From an uncultured Erythrobacter sp. (lineage in GTDB: Bacteria; Pseudomonadota; Alphaproteobacteria; Sphingomonadales; Sphingomonadaceae), in NCBI GenBank assembly GCA_947495555.1, contig CANLZI010000001.1:1836861-1900860 (forward strand): a stretch of DNA of 64,000 nt, given 5' to 3'. This document shows, one piece after another, positions 17,211 to 25,843 of this stretch; positions within the stretch are counted from its first letter, which is position 1, and each line of letters opens with the position of its first letter. A model generated the notes under the pieces. The model was not told where the DNA came from, made no database searches, and saw only the letters and a program-made list of their open reading frames with translations. The position numbers and the translations under genes are program-made.

Positions 17211-17578
17211 TGGCTTGCGTCAAACGTCCAAGAGTTTGCGTTATCGGGGGTTTGGTCGTAACACACATGATTGCTGTGATAGAGCAGGCATCGCATTTAG
17301 AGTGATGAATAAGCGCGTGCGCACCCAGCCCATTGCAGTCCAGCCCAATGCATTAAGTAGTAACCCCGCGACACCATCTATGAAACAAAACTATTGGGTC
17401 AGCGAGCGCCTGACTTTTCGTTTCCGACCCGGAGCCGAGATGAACCGTTTACTATCTTACCGATCTCGAGTCGCAGCCCTCAGCGAGGTAGCGAAATAAG
17501 TTGCAATGGCGCGCGCCAGCCAGACTTCGGATTGATCCATTTAGGGATTCTACTTTTTGCAAATTTCCGGTTTGATTA
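17211..17578. other. 368-bp intergenic region, no gene seen
   Basis: Separates the manA remnant from the aldolase-kinase set. A forward frame at 17191-17499 has no family features and overlaps the end of manA. I see no clear promoter, hairpin or repeat. Confidence 0.5.
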
Positions 17579-18415
17579 ATGAAGATTGTTGAAATCATGG
17601 AAGACTTCTCGAAGAGAAGGCTTGCGTTGGCTGCATTCAATGCCCCGAGCTTCGATGCCATGGTGGCCATCGGTCGCGCCAGTTCTGACACATCCTTGCC
17701 GTGCATAGTGCAGACCTCAGCAAGATTTGTAGCAGCCCAAGGTGCCGATGCGCTAAAGGCGCAGTTTGACCTTGCTCGCAAGATAACCGGAGCAGAGCTA
17801 TTCCTTCATCTGGACCATTGTTCAGATGGCAAGCTGATAGCCAATTGTGTGTCGGCAGGGTGGGACATGGTCATGTTCGACGGCTCACATCTACCAATAG
17901 CTACTAATATTCAGAGAGCTCAGGAGATCGTGCGGCTCGCTCATTCGCTAGAAGTGGCGGTCGAGGTGGAAGTGGGTCCAGTAGGTGGTGAAGAGGATGG
18001 AATAGAACACGTTGCCAACTATGCGAGTGCACAGGACATAGTTGCTATTTCGTCCCAAACAGCGGCTGATTGCCTCGCTGTAGGATTTGGGAATGTCCAC
18101 GGCGACTATTCTAACAAAGCTCTGCTGAGATGGGAAATTCTCGAGAGCGCCCAAGGTTTGGCAGAGATGCCTTTGGTCCTTCACGGCGGATCCGGCCTTT
18201 CGGATGCCGAGTTCCAAAGAGCAATCAAGGCTGGAGCGGCGAAGATAAACATCTCGACAGATTTGAAGAAAGTCTATCATTCAATAATGGCAGATCACGG
18301 GCTGCAACAATCAGTTTTGAAGTCCCCAGCAGATCTACATGCTGCCCTTCAAAACCGGCTAAGCGGGGTAGCCAAGAAATATATAACACTTTTTTCGGGG
18401 GAACGCGCTCGATGA
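17579..18415 (+). CDS. Class II fructose/tagatose-bisphosphate aldolase family protein
   Basis: 278 residues, the length of GatY/KbaY/IolJ-type enzymes. The zinc and catalytic residues are present: Asp79 and His80 in HLDHC, His174 in GNVHG, His202 in LHGGSG, with phosphate-binding NISTD at 224-228 and the loop VGPVGGEEDG at 132-141. Such enzymes join dihydroxyacetone phosphate to an aldehyde, or run in reverse. It heads a tight set with a sugar kinase (ATGA overlap), a dehydrogenase and a nucleotidyltransferase, which suggests a biosynthetic role in making a phosphorylated ketose. The actual aldehyde is unknown. Confidence 0.87.
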   Translation: MKIVEIMEDFSKRRLALAAFNAPSFDAMVAIGRASSDTSLPCIVQTSARFVAAQGADALKAQFDLARKITGAELFLHLDHCSDGKLIANCVSAGWDMVMFDGSHLPIATNIQRAQEIVRLAHSLEVAVEVEVGPVGGEEDGIEHVANYASAQDIVAISSQTAADCLAVGFGNVHGDYSNKALLRWEILESAQGLAEMPLVLHGGSGLSDAEFQRAIKAGAAKINISTDLKKVYHSIMADHGLQQSVLKSPADLHAALQNRLSGVAKKYITLFSGERAR

Positions 18416-19953
18416 TCCTTATCGTAAACCTTGGCCTCAAAAGCATTCGCGCGATCCTTTTCGATGAGAGAGGAAAGCGTCGCGCGACTGCGGGACTGCA
18501 AGTGCACTCGGTGCTCCGCCAGGACCGGGTCGAACAATCTGTTTCAGAGTGGCGAACCAAGCTTTATCAGGTGGTCTCCGAGGTAATTGAAGCAGCTGAC
18601 GTTGGCGATCAGATTAGCCATGTCTCTGTCTCCTGCTCTTCAAGCTGCCTCGTCCCGATCGCCAAGGACCTTTCACCGACTGGCCAGGTCATCATGGTCT
18701 CGGACAAACGGGCACAAGCTGAAGGGCGCGCGATTGGCGTGCGACCAGAGTTCAATTCGCTGGCGAAGCGGTTTGGGTACTCAGCGTCGCAGTATAGTCA
18801 GCTCGCACGCATTCTCTGGATGAAGAATCATCTGCCAGAGGCTCATGCAAGAACCTGGAAGTACCTGTCTCCAAATGACTATCTGATCGCAGAAATGACG
18901 GGCGGAATGATCGCTACCGATCCCCTAAACGCTGCGAAACTGTTCTGGGACAAAGACGATGGATCTTATCCACTAGAGTTGCTTGCTGCGTTGGATCTTG
19001 ATGTTAGGCAACTTCCCGAATGCGTAGAGATCGGTACATCCGTCGGCCCAATCTCAGAAGAATTTGCCAGCGCAGTTGGTTTACCCAACAGGCCAAAGGT
19101 GGTTGTTGGAACATACGATGCCATCTGCTCGGTCTTTGGGACCGGCGTAAGCAGCCCTGGGCAAGTGTGCGATGTTTCTGGCACGGTTACTTCGATAAGA
19201 ATGTACTCCGATTCCCCGTTCGCTGATCCTAAAGGGCGGATATTTTCGCAGCATTTCCCTCCCACAAATGGATACCTGCTTGGTGGCTCCAATAACCTTG
19301 GAGGCGGGCTAATCGAGTGGGCAAAAGCCTGCTTCTACAAAAGCGAATACAACCCCTACGAATTGATACAGACTGAAGTGTCTGAGCTCGGAGAACGCGG
19401 AATAACCAACGCTGGGCTTGTTTTCTTGCCCAACCTCTTAGGCAGTCGCGCACCGGACTGGAATCCTCATTCCCGGGGCGTCTTTTTTGGCCTCGAGCGC
19501 CATCATGGCCGGGCTGAGATGATGCGTTCAATCGTTGAATCGATCGGCTTTTCAATCCGGGACTTTCTTGAGATATTCAAAGAGAGTCAGACAAGTCCAG
19601 ATATGATCACTGCCAGCGGTGGACTCGCCAAGTTGACTGTCGCCAACGAGATTAAGGCCACAATTACTGGATTACCCTACCACTATATGGATGAATTCGA
19701 GTCAACTGCGTTGGGGTCAGCAATCATCGTAATGTGTGCCGAAGGGTACTACAATACCTATGCCGAAGCTTGCAAAGACATAGTCGCCACTAGGCAAATC
19801 TTCTTGCCGCGCCTGCAGCAACAAACCTATTACGAGGACATGTACGGCCTCTACCGAGACCTCATTGAGACGATGGATCCGGTATTTGAAAAGCGTCGAG
19901 TTGTGGCCGAAAAGCATGCAAGTCACAATCTCGAGCGCGTAGAAAATCTGTAG
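18412..19953 (+). CDS. FGGY family carbohydrate kinase
   Basis: 513 residues, full length. ATP-dependent kinase of the glycerol/xylulose/rhamnulose kinase superfamily. Seen: the sugar-site SDKRA motif, the catalytic base in GTYDA, the ATP-site GGSNNLGGG and ASGGLAKL, and ALGSAI near the end. Oddity: the first phosphate-binding motif, normally D-x-G-T/S-x-x-x-R-A, reads NLGLKSIRA, with Asn in place of Asp. The reading frame extends upstream to 18130, but the ATG at 18412 overlapping the aldolase stop is the likely start. The substrate is a polyol or ketose; which one cannot be told. Confidence 0.86.
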   Translation: MILIVNLGLKSIRAILFDERGKRRATAGLQVHSVLRQDRVEQSVSEWRTKLYQVVSEVIEAADVGDQISHVSVSCSSSCLVPIAKDLSPTGQVIMVSDKRAQAEGRAIGVRPEFNSLAKRFGYSASQYSQLARILWMKNHLPEAHARTWKYLSPNDYLIAEMTGGMIATDPLNAAKLFWDKDDGSYPLELLAALDLDVRQLPECVEIGTSVGPISEEFASAVGLPNRPKVVVGTYDAICSVFGTGVSSPGQVCDVSGTVTSIRMYSDSPFADPKGRIFSQHFPPTNGYLLGGSNNLGGGLIEWAKACFYKSEYNPYELIQTEVSELGERGITNAGLVFLPNLLGSRAPDWNPHSRGVFFGLERHHGRAEMMRSIVESIGFSIRDFLEIFKESQTSPDMITASGGLAKLTVANEIKATITGLPYHYMDEFESTALGSAIIVMCAEGYYNTYAEACKDIVATRQIFLPRLQQQTYYEDMYGLYRDLIETMDPVFEKRRVVAEKHASHNLERVENL

Positions 19954-19996
19954 CAAGCGCTAAGCAGCATAATCATCGGAATTTGAAGGCCGTTTA

Positions 19997-21145
19997 ATGA
20001 CGCAGTTCGATTTTGGAACCCGCTCAGTCGCACGCTTCGGCGAAGGGGTGCGACACGAACTCAGCTCCCTGCTGCCCATCGATGGGAGCGCTGAGATCTT
20101 GGTAATTGCGTCTGAAAGCGCGCTCAAGCGAGAAGCTGTGGCATCATTAGTGAATGACCTCGCTCGTCATGGATCGGTGCGTTGCTTCTCGAAGGTCATG
20201 CCAAACCCCCGAACGGACCATATAGACGAGTGTTTTGATGCCAATTTCGCAAGAAATATCACTCATGTGGTTGGCATCGGTGGCGGGTCGCCGCTTGATC
20301 AGGCCAAGGCAACCGCAATGGCTTTGAGTTGCAACTCTAAGGTTAGCGATTTGCTTAGCCGCGGTGGTCTGTTGCCCGAGCGCACGAACAAGCTCATCCT
20401 TTTGCCAACCACTAGCGGTACTGGCGCTGAGCTTAGCTATGGTGCAATACTGACAGACTCATCGAGTGGGGAGAAGCTCGGTCTTCGTGGCGCTGCGCAA
20501 GCAGCCGATATCGCATTGGTCGACCCTGAATTGACCTACACAGTTCCCCGATACACATCGATGGAAACCGGATTTGATGTCCTTACGCATGCTCTGGAAA
20601 CCTATATTTCCTCGGCGGCGACGCCATATACTCAGGATCTATCTCGCGCAGCGTTACAAAGGGTGTTCCGCTGGCTTCCGGTCTTATACGGGAATCTGGG
20701 CGATATCGAAGCACGGCGTGAAATGGCCTATGCGAGTATGCTCATGGGGCATTGCTTGGCGCTGTCGACAACCTGTTTGCCACACAGACTTCAGTATCCA
20801 ATCGGAGCGGCGACTGACACAGCTCACGCCGCTGGTCTCGCTGCGATCTACCCGACTTGGCTAGCCCAGTTGGTGCCACAAGCCACGGAAAAACTTGCAA
20901 ACTGCGCAGTTTGGATCGGCGTAAGCTCGGCCAGCGACTCAACCGAACAACAGGCACGAGCATTTATTGATGCAGTCATCAACCTAATGGATCGCATAGA
21001 GTTCCGTCCGTCGCTCCGGGATTTGGGTGTTACAACGGAGATGATAGCCCGTTTTCCGGACGAGGTTACCGGCAAACTCCACACTGACCCATCCTACACT
21101 GACCGGTCAGATCTAGCAGCGATGTATCGAACCGCGTTCGGCTAA
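19997..21145 (+). CDS. Iron-containing alcohol dehydrogenase
   Basis: 382 residues of the group III (FucO/GldA-like) dehydrogenase family. The NAD(P) motif GIGGGSPLD is at 93-101, TTSGTGAE at 138-145, and the metal ligands Asp194, His198, His263 and His277 are all present. It should reduce an aldehyde or ketone, or oxidise an alcohol. Between a sugar kinase and a nucleotidyltransferase, reduction of a phosphorylated sugar to an alditol phosphate is the most economical reading. It follows the kinase by 43 bases. Confidence 0.87.
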   Translation: MTQFDFGTRSVARFGEGVRHELSSLLPIDGSAEILVIASESALKREAVASLVNDLARHGSVRCFSKVMPNPRTDHIDECFDANFARNITHVVGIGGGSPLDQAKATAMALSCNSKVSDLLSRGGLLPERTNKLILLPTTSGTGAELSYGAILTDSSSGEKLGLRGAAQAADIALVDPELTYTVPRYTSMETGFDVLTHALETYISSAATPYTQDLSRAALQRVFRWLPVLYGNLGDIEARREMAYASMLMGHCLALSTTCLPHRLQYPIGAATDTAHAAGLAAIYPTWLAQLVPQATEKLANCAVWIGVSSASDSTEQQARAFIDAVINLMDRIEFRPSLRDLGVTTEMIARFPDEVTGKLHTDPSYTDRSDLAAMYRTAFG

Positions 21146-21163
21146 GAAGCAAAGGAAACCAAA

Positions 21164-21883
21164 TTGAAAGCTCTCTTACTTGCTGCTGGAAAGGGCAGCC
21201 GCATCCAGACAGAAACTAGCGGCAACCCAAAGTCTCTACTTCCATTGGGCGATACAACGCTACTAGGACATTCTCTCCGGCATTTTGAACGAGCGGGAAT
21301 CACGGACATTGTTGTCGTTTCCGGCTACCAACGCCATTCGATCATGAACTTCTTGTCTGAGAATTGGGCAGGTAATGTCGAGGTGGTCTTTAACCCCCAT
21401 TACGAAACCACCAATGTGCTGTACTCTTTTTGGTTGGCTTTGCCATACCTAGGCGGTTCAGATTTTATTTTCCTTCATGCAGACACGGTCTTCGAAGAGG
21501 CTGTCTTAACTCGTTTGCTTTCACACGACCCTCAAGAGACCTTTGTTTTTGCGGTGGACGATCATGATTGCGAAGAAGAAGAAATGAAGGTGGTGACCGC
21601 TGGCGGCTTTATCACCGAAGTTAATAAGACGATGGATCCCAAAGCATGCGATGGTGAATTCCTCGGCGTTGCGCGAATTGCCGGCGAGCATATTCCCAGC
21701 CTTCGCGGCTATGCCGAGCGACTTTTCGAAGGTGGAGAATTTCAGTCATTCTTCGAGAGAGCCGTTCAAGGCTTGATCGATCAAGAAGATCTGAAGGTGG
21801 CAGTGACCGATGTCTCAGGCCTAAAATGGCGTGAAGTCGACTTTCCAGAGGATTACAGTGCTGCTCGCGAATTTTTTGGATAA
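21164..21883 (+). CDS. LicC-like sugar/alcohol-phosphate nucleotidyltransferase
   Basis: 239 residues. The N-terminal LLLAAGKGSRI (residues 4-14), Lys23 in NPKSLLPLG, the segment NPHYETTNVLYS (77-88) and HADTVF (105-110) place it in the NTP_transf_3 group with phosphocholine cytidylyltransferase LicC. The C-terminal KWREVDFPEDY is also typical. CTP is therefore the likely nucleotide and the product a CDP-alcohol. It starts with TTG, 18 bases after the dehydrogenase. Without biochemical data, a TDP- or UDP-activating role cannot be excluded. Confidence 0.83.
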   Translation: MKALLLAAGKGSRIQTETSGNPKSLLPLGDTTLLGHSLRHFERAGITDIVVVSGYQRHSIMNFLSENWAGNVEVVFNPHYETTNVLYSFWLALPYLGGSDFIFLHADTVFEEAVLTRLLSHDPQETFVFAVDDHDCEEEEMKVVTAGGFITEVNKTMDPKACDGEFLGVARIAGEHIPSLRGYAERLFEGGEFQSFFERAVQGLIDQEDLKVAVTDVSGLKWREVDFPEDYSAAREFFG

Positions 21884-22090
21884 AGCAATCAACCAGGGGC
21901 AGCAGATCTGCAACACACTTTTTGCAATCGCACTGCGGGGTGTTTTTCAGGTCCTTTGCTCGCGACCTTTTGCCTACCCGTCGGCTACCGCTGTCACCTC
22001 ACGACATAGCTGTAGCTCTATCAACGGCGATCCAGCTCACTTGCGTCAGTTGCGTTACGTCTTGCGCTCGAAACTCGAACTCTGATCACT

Positions 22091-23320
22091 GTGGACAGGC
22101 TCCTAAATACGCTCCTGCGAACTGGCGCGCTTGGTGTTCGGTTCGTATTTATCTTCTTCTTGGCGTCTCAGATCGACGCAAGCTCTTTGGGCTATTATGG
22201 GCTGTTCACCGCAACTATTGCATATGGCCTGATCTTCGCGGGCTTCGAATTCTTTGCCTTTGTGACCCGTGAAATCATTGGGTCCGAACCCGAAGAAAGG
22301 GGAGCGATGCTGAAGGGGCATGCAGCCTTTTCATGCACCTTATACCTTGCCCTACTCCCTATCGGTATGGCGGCACTTTATCACGCAAACTGGCCGGCGC
22401 ATCTCTATCTTTGGTTTGTTCCCATTCTTTTGTTAGAACATTTCAATCAGGAGGTGTTTCGGCTTCTCGTCGCAATGTCAGAGCAAGTGACTGCAAGCGC
22501 ATTGCTTTTTATTCGGCAAGCGAGTTGGGCGATCGCCATCATCGCCGCCTCGACTATCTTTGAAACAAAGCTAACGCTCGACACAATAATGGCGTTCTGG
22601 TTGATTGCCGGCATTTTGACTGCGCTGCTTGGATGCATAAAAATAAGTCGGATGGAAATCTTAGGCTGGCACCGCTCAGTGGATTGGACTTGGGTTCGCC
22701 GCGGTGCATTAATTGCTGCTCCGCTTTTGTTAGCAACGCTGTCGCAGCGCGGGATCTTCACATTTGATCGATATTGGCTCGAGGCATTGGGAGGACCTGA
22801 AGTTCTAGGGGCCTATGTATTGTTCTTTGGGATTGCGAGCGCACTCACGGCCTTTCTCGACGCCGCAGTCTTTTCCTTCGCGTACCCTGCGCTCATCAAA
22901 TTCCAGTGCAACCAAGAATACTCGGAAGCGCGGGCCAGAGTCAGGCAGATGCTGTATCAAGTCACTGCGCTCTGTCTGGCATTCGCCGTGGTCAGTTGGG
23001 CAAGCCTACCGATCCTACTGAATTGGATTGGTAATCCTGTCTACTCAGAGTTTGCTGATCTATACCCAGCGGTGGTCGGAGCCGTCATTCTATTCTCTTT
23101 GAGTCAAGTCGCACATTGGGGGCTTTACTCTTGCGGCCAAGATAGGGCGATCGTGCACGGCAACCTTGTTGCCTTTGCCACCTTTTTGATTTGCACGTGG
23201 ATCTCAAGCGAGAGTTTCGAGGTGTATGCTGTCCTTTTTGGAATAAACGCGGCCTTCCTCGTTATGTTGGTGTGGAAAGCCAGCACATATATCCACGTAT
23301 CTAGGAGCGAGCACCCATAA
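22091..23320 (+). CDS. Wzx-type polysaccharide flippase (first of two)
   Basis: 409 residues with about twelve hydrophobic helices, of the MOP/PST superfamily that flips undecaprenyl-linked repeat units across the inner membrane. The N-terminal ASSLGYYGLFTATIAYG resembles the LGPxxYGxY segment of Wzx proteins. GTG start at 22091. It follows the nucleotidyltransferase by 207 bases and precedes the phosphotransferase by 28. A second flippase lies at 44191, so the locus may export two kinds of unit. Confidence 0.83.
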   Translation: MDRLLNTLLRTGALGVRFVFIFFLASQIDASSLGYYGLFTATIAYGLIFAGFEFFAFVTREIIGSEPEERGAMLKGHAAFSCTLYLALLPIGMAALYHANWPAHLYLWFVPILLLEHFNQEVFRLLVAMSEQVTASALLFIRQASWAIAIIAASTIFETKLTLDTIMAFWLIAGILTALLGCIKISRMEILGWHRSVDWTWVRRGALIAAPLLLATLSQRGIFTFDRYWLEALGGPEVLGAYVLFFGIASALTAFLDAAVFSFAYPALIKFQCNQEYSEARARVRQMLYQVTALCLAFAVVSWASLPILLNWIGNPVYSEFADLYPAVVGAVILFSLSQVAHWGLYSCGQDRAIVHGNLVAFATFLICTWISSESFEVYAVLFGINAAFLVMLVWKASTYIHVSRSEHP

Positions 23321-23348
23321 GCATTGCGCTTCAAATCCGGGCAAGGAG

Positions 23349-24503
23349 ATGACTGGCTTGTCAATTATACCACAGTCGTTGCGCGCCCTTTTGCGCCGGC
23401 TGGCATATTACATCGCTTGGCTTTGGCCTAAACGCGATCGAGCTGTGCTGAGGGGTTTTCCTGCATATGAAGACAACCTCGTTGCAATCTATCAGGGGCT
23501 AGAATCATACCAGGTGCGTTCGATTATCTGGGTTGCCGATGATACATCGGTCCCGCCCCCAGTAGCCCTGAAGGCTAACACGCGCCTCGTAAAGCGGCGG
23601 AGCCTTCTGGATATATATTTCTCGACAACTTCGCGCTTCCTATTCCTTACTCACGGGCACTTCTTCGACCGGCCTCTACGCAATCAGATTAGTGTGAATT
23701 TATGGCACGGAATTCCCCTTAAAGTAATTGGCAGGCATGCGGGAGCTCCGTGGCGCTCAGATACGTTCACAGTTGCTACATCAAAATTCACTCGGAAAGT
23801 ATTTGCGGATGCCTTCAACATTCCCGAGAGCACTGTGGAAATCATGGGTCAGGCGCGAACGGATCGAATGTTTGGGCAGGATCGCAGAGAGATCTGGGAA
23901 CGCTGCTTCCCGGGCGAGCTAGTTCCAGACCGAATTTTTCTTTGGCTGCCCACCTATCGAAGTACCGATATGCTGAAGAAGGGCACAGATGGCCGAGACT
24001 TCTCGAATGTCTACAATTGCTCCGATTTCTCTGAGCATAAGTTCAATGAGACACTTAGGTCATCGAATGCCGTGTGTTTAATCAAGCCCCATCCGATGGC
24101 CAAATGGATGGAGAGCTCTTCACTGAGCAACATTCGTCACATTACCGACGCTTGGCTCTTGGAGCGCGGCCTGACACTGTATCAACTCCTGGGCGTGGTC
24201 GACTGTCTCATTTCTGATATTTCAAGTGTCATCGCTGACTTCCTGCTCCTAGACAGACCTATCCTTCTGCTTTTTGAAGACATCGTCGAATACGAATCTT
24301 CACGCGGCTTCACATTCAATCCAATAAGAGAATATTTGCCCGCCGATGTGGCCAAGAATTACAGTGAGTTCGAAGCGGCATTGAAGTCCATTCTTGCAGG
24401 AAAGGATCGCCATGCTGAAAGGAGAGCTGCCCTCAAGGAGTTGTTTTTTGACCACCATGATGGGAATGCGACTGCGCGCATTCTTAAGATCGTTTTTGAC
24501 TAA
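23349..24503 (+). CDS. CDP-glycerol:glycerophosphotransferase family protein (TagB/TagF-like)
   Basis: 384 residues. The GT-B-like fold of teichoic-acid polymerases is indicated by VNLWHGIPLKVIG (117-128, catalytic His), LPTYRS (200-205), IKPHP (245-249) and DCLISDISSVIADFLLLDRP (285-304). It should transfer a polyol phosphate from a CDP donor to a membrane-bound acceptor on the cytoplasmic face. The nearby nucleotidyltransferase would provide the donor. AAGGAG at 23343-23348 sits too close to the ATG at 23349 but well placed for a TTG at 23358, so the true start may be that codon. Confidence 0.88.
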   Translation: MTGLSIIPQSLRALLRRLAYYIAWLWPKRDRAVLRGFPAYEDNLVAIYQGLESYQVRSIIWVADDTSVPPPVALKANTRLVKRRSLLDIYFSTTSRFLFLTHGHFFDRPLRNQISVNLWHGIPLKVIGRHAGAPWRSDTFTVATSKFTRKVFADAFNIPESTVEIMGQARTDRMFGQDRREIWERCFPGELVPDRIFLWLPTYRSTDMLKKGTDGRDFSNVYNCSDFSEHKFNETLRSSNAVCLIKPHPMAKWMESSSLSNIRHITDAWLLERGLTLYQLLGVVDCLISDISSVIADFLLLDRPILLLFEDIVEYESSRGFTFNPIREYLPADVAKNYSEFEAALKSILAGKDRHAERRAALKELFFDHHDGNATARILKIVFD

Positions 24504-24736
24504 TAGACGGTCGCCTACAAATCTAGTTTGATATAGAGGCCATTTAAGAAATTCGGTGCGGTTACCCGAAGATTGGTCGGCCTAGCTAAGATAAGCGGCA
24601 CGATTGCAGAAATTGGAATGTATAGATGTCCCGCCACACAAGAATTCATCAATGGCATAGATTCGAAGCACCAGGCCCCGAGAATGCACAGGCCGCACAA
24701 CCATCCGTGCCAGCGCGAAGGGCGACGAAAACAGGG

Positions 24737-25843
24737 ATGGCCAAAGCTCCAAACAGAGCCCTTTTTGTCAGCAGCACAATTGTGCTTTCGTTGCTATTCA
24801 TTGGCTATTTTTTGACAACGGGAACGGGTTTGATAGAGGACCCTATTTTTAGGGAAATTTTCAGGTTCGCTTCGCTGGCCCTCACTGTCGCGAACATCCT
24901 AATTTTCCGTCAGATGCGCCCCTCACACATTCTGCTCGCATCTATACTTATTCTATTATTTACAATCAACCAATCGATAATTTTGGCCAACTTACTTTTC
25001 TTGGGGCTAATTACAATTAGCCTCATGAGGCTGAGCGCAAGAGAATGTGCATATGCCATTATTGTCCCTATTGCCATTCTTATTTTATTGCACGTCCTAA
25101 CCTTAAATCTAGGAATTATTAGCTCACAAGTTAATGTATTTCAGGGAAGGACTCGCTCGTATTTGGGCTTCTTTAACCCTAACCAGGCATCGGCGTTTTA
25201 TTTGTCCCTTTGCTTTGCGGCTCTTATTTTTAGCAAAAACACTAGCAAGACTTGGGGGAAGATCGCCTTTCTTGTGAGCCTTGGCGCACTTTTTGTTGTA
25301 ACTCAGCAAACCGACACGCGAACTGCGATGTTCGCGGCCTTGATTATGGTGACCATTGAGGTGGCTAACTACGTTTTTCGCAACTTTACGTTCTACAAAG
25401 GCGCACTGCGTGTTTCCGCACTGGCAGCTCCCATTACTGCAGCTATGGCCACATATTTTATCGCCACTACAAACACGTATCAAATGAATGACATCTTGAG
25501 TTTACGCCCATACTTCTTTGCTGAATTTCTAGAAGGTGTCGGCCAAGCGGAAATTCTATTTGGTTGGCACAGTTATGATCGAGGTGTCGACAATGCTCTT
25601 TTGATGCTGCTTTCTAGCGTGGGGCTTTTCGGGGCCCTGCTTATTTTGGGTTGGGTGAGCTATAGATCAGCTCTAGTCGATACGCGGTTTTTGTCCGCGT
25701 TTCTCGCGATTATGCTTGCCTCGACGGTGGAGAGTCACTTGATCCGTCCCGAAATTCCAATATCGGTCATTTTTCTGCAATTGCTCTTCGCCCCATGGGC
25801 GCGGCGTGAGAATTGGAAAACAAGGCAAGGTCCGGACACGTGA
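24737..25843 (+). CDS. Wzy/O-antigen-ligase-like membrane protein
   Basis: About 368 residues with some ten hydrophobic helices and a large loop in the middle. The periplasmic segment GRTRSYLGFFNPNQASAFY and QTDTRTAMFAALI match the RxxGxFxNPNxxA and SRxxxxA patterns of the polymerase/ligase superfamily. The gene is AT-rich compared with its neighbours, common for wzy. The reading frame begins at 24626, but the first 37 residues are not membrane-like, so ATG 24737 is preferred. Likely role: polymerisation of repeat units in the periplasm. Confidence 0.75.
   Translation: MAKAPNRALFVSSTIVLSLLFIGYFLTTGTGLIEDPIFREIFRFASLALTVANILIFRQMRPSHILLASILILLFTINQSIILANLLFLGLITISLMRLSARECAYAIIVPIAILILLHVLTLNLGIISSQVNVFQGRTRSYLGFFNPNQASAFYLSLCFAALIFSKNTSKTWGKIAFLVSLGALFVVTQQTDTRTAMFAALIMVTIEVANYVFRNFTFYKGALRVSALAAPITAAMATYFIATTNTYQMNDILSLRPYFFAEFLEGVGQAEILFGWHSYDRGVDNALLMLLSSVGLFGALLILGWVSYRSALVDTRFLSAFLAIMLASTVESHLIRPEIPISVIFLQLLFAPWARRENWKTRQGPDT

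Noticed and set aside
17191..17499. Forward frame after manA
   Set aside because: Overlaps the manA end, with arginine-rich non-protein-like composition.
17579..21145. Purely catabolic sugar-use operon (kinase, aldolase, FucO-like reductase)
   Set aside because: No sugar transporter, isomerase or regulator is attached, and the set is followed by a nucleotidyltransferase and a CDP-polyol transferase inside a glycan locus. It remains a fallback.
17579..21883. Phosphonate biosynthesis reading of the aldolase-kinase-dehydrogenase-nucleotidyltransferase set
   Set aside because: Fe-dependent dehydrogenases and LicC-like transferases also occur in phosphonate pathways, but no PEP mutase or phosphonopyruvate decarboxylase is present, and the aldolase is a clear class II zinc aldolase.
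21984..21991. Second copy of GCGGTAGC (minus strand) as an ops site
   Set aside because: It points against the direction of the surrounding genes and leads no minus-strand gene.
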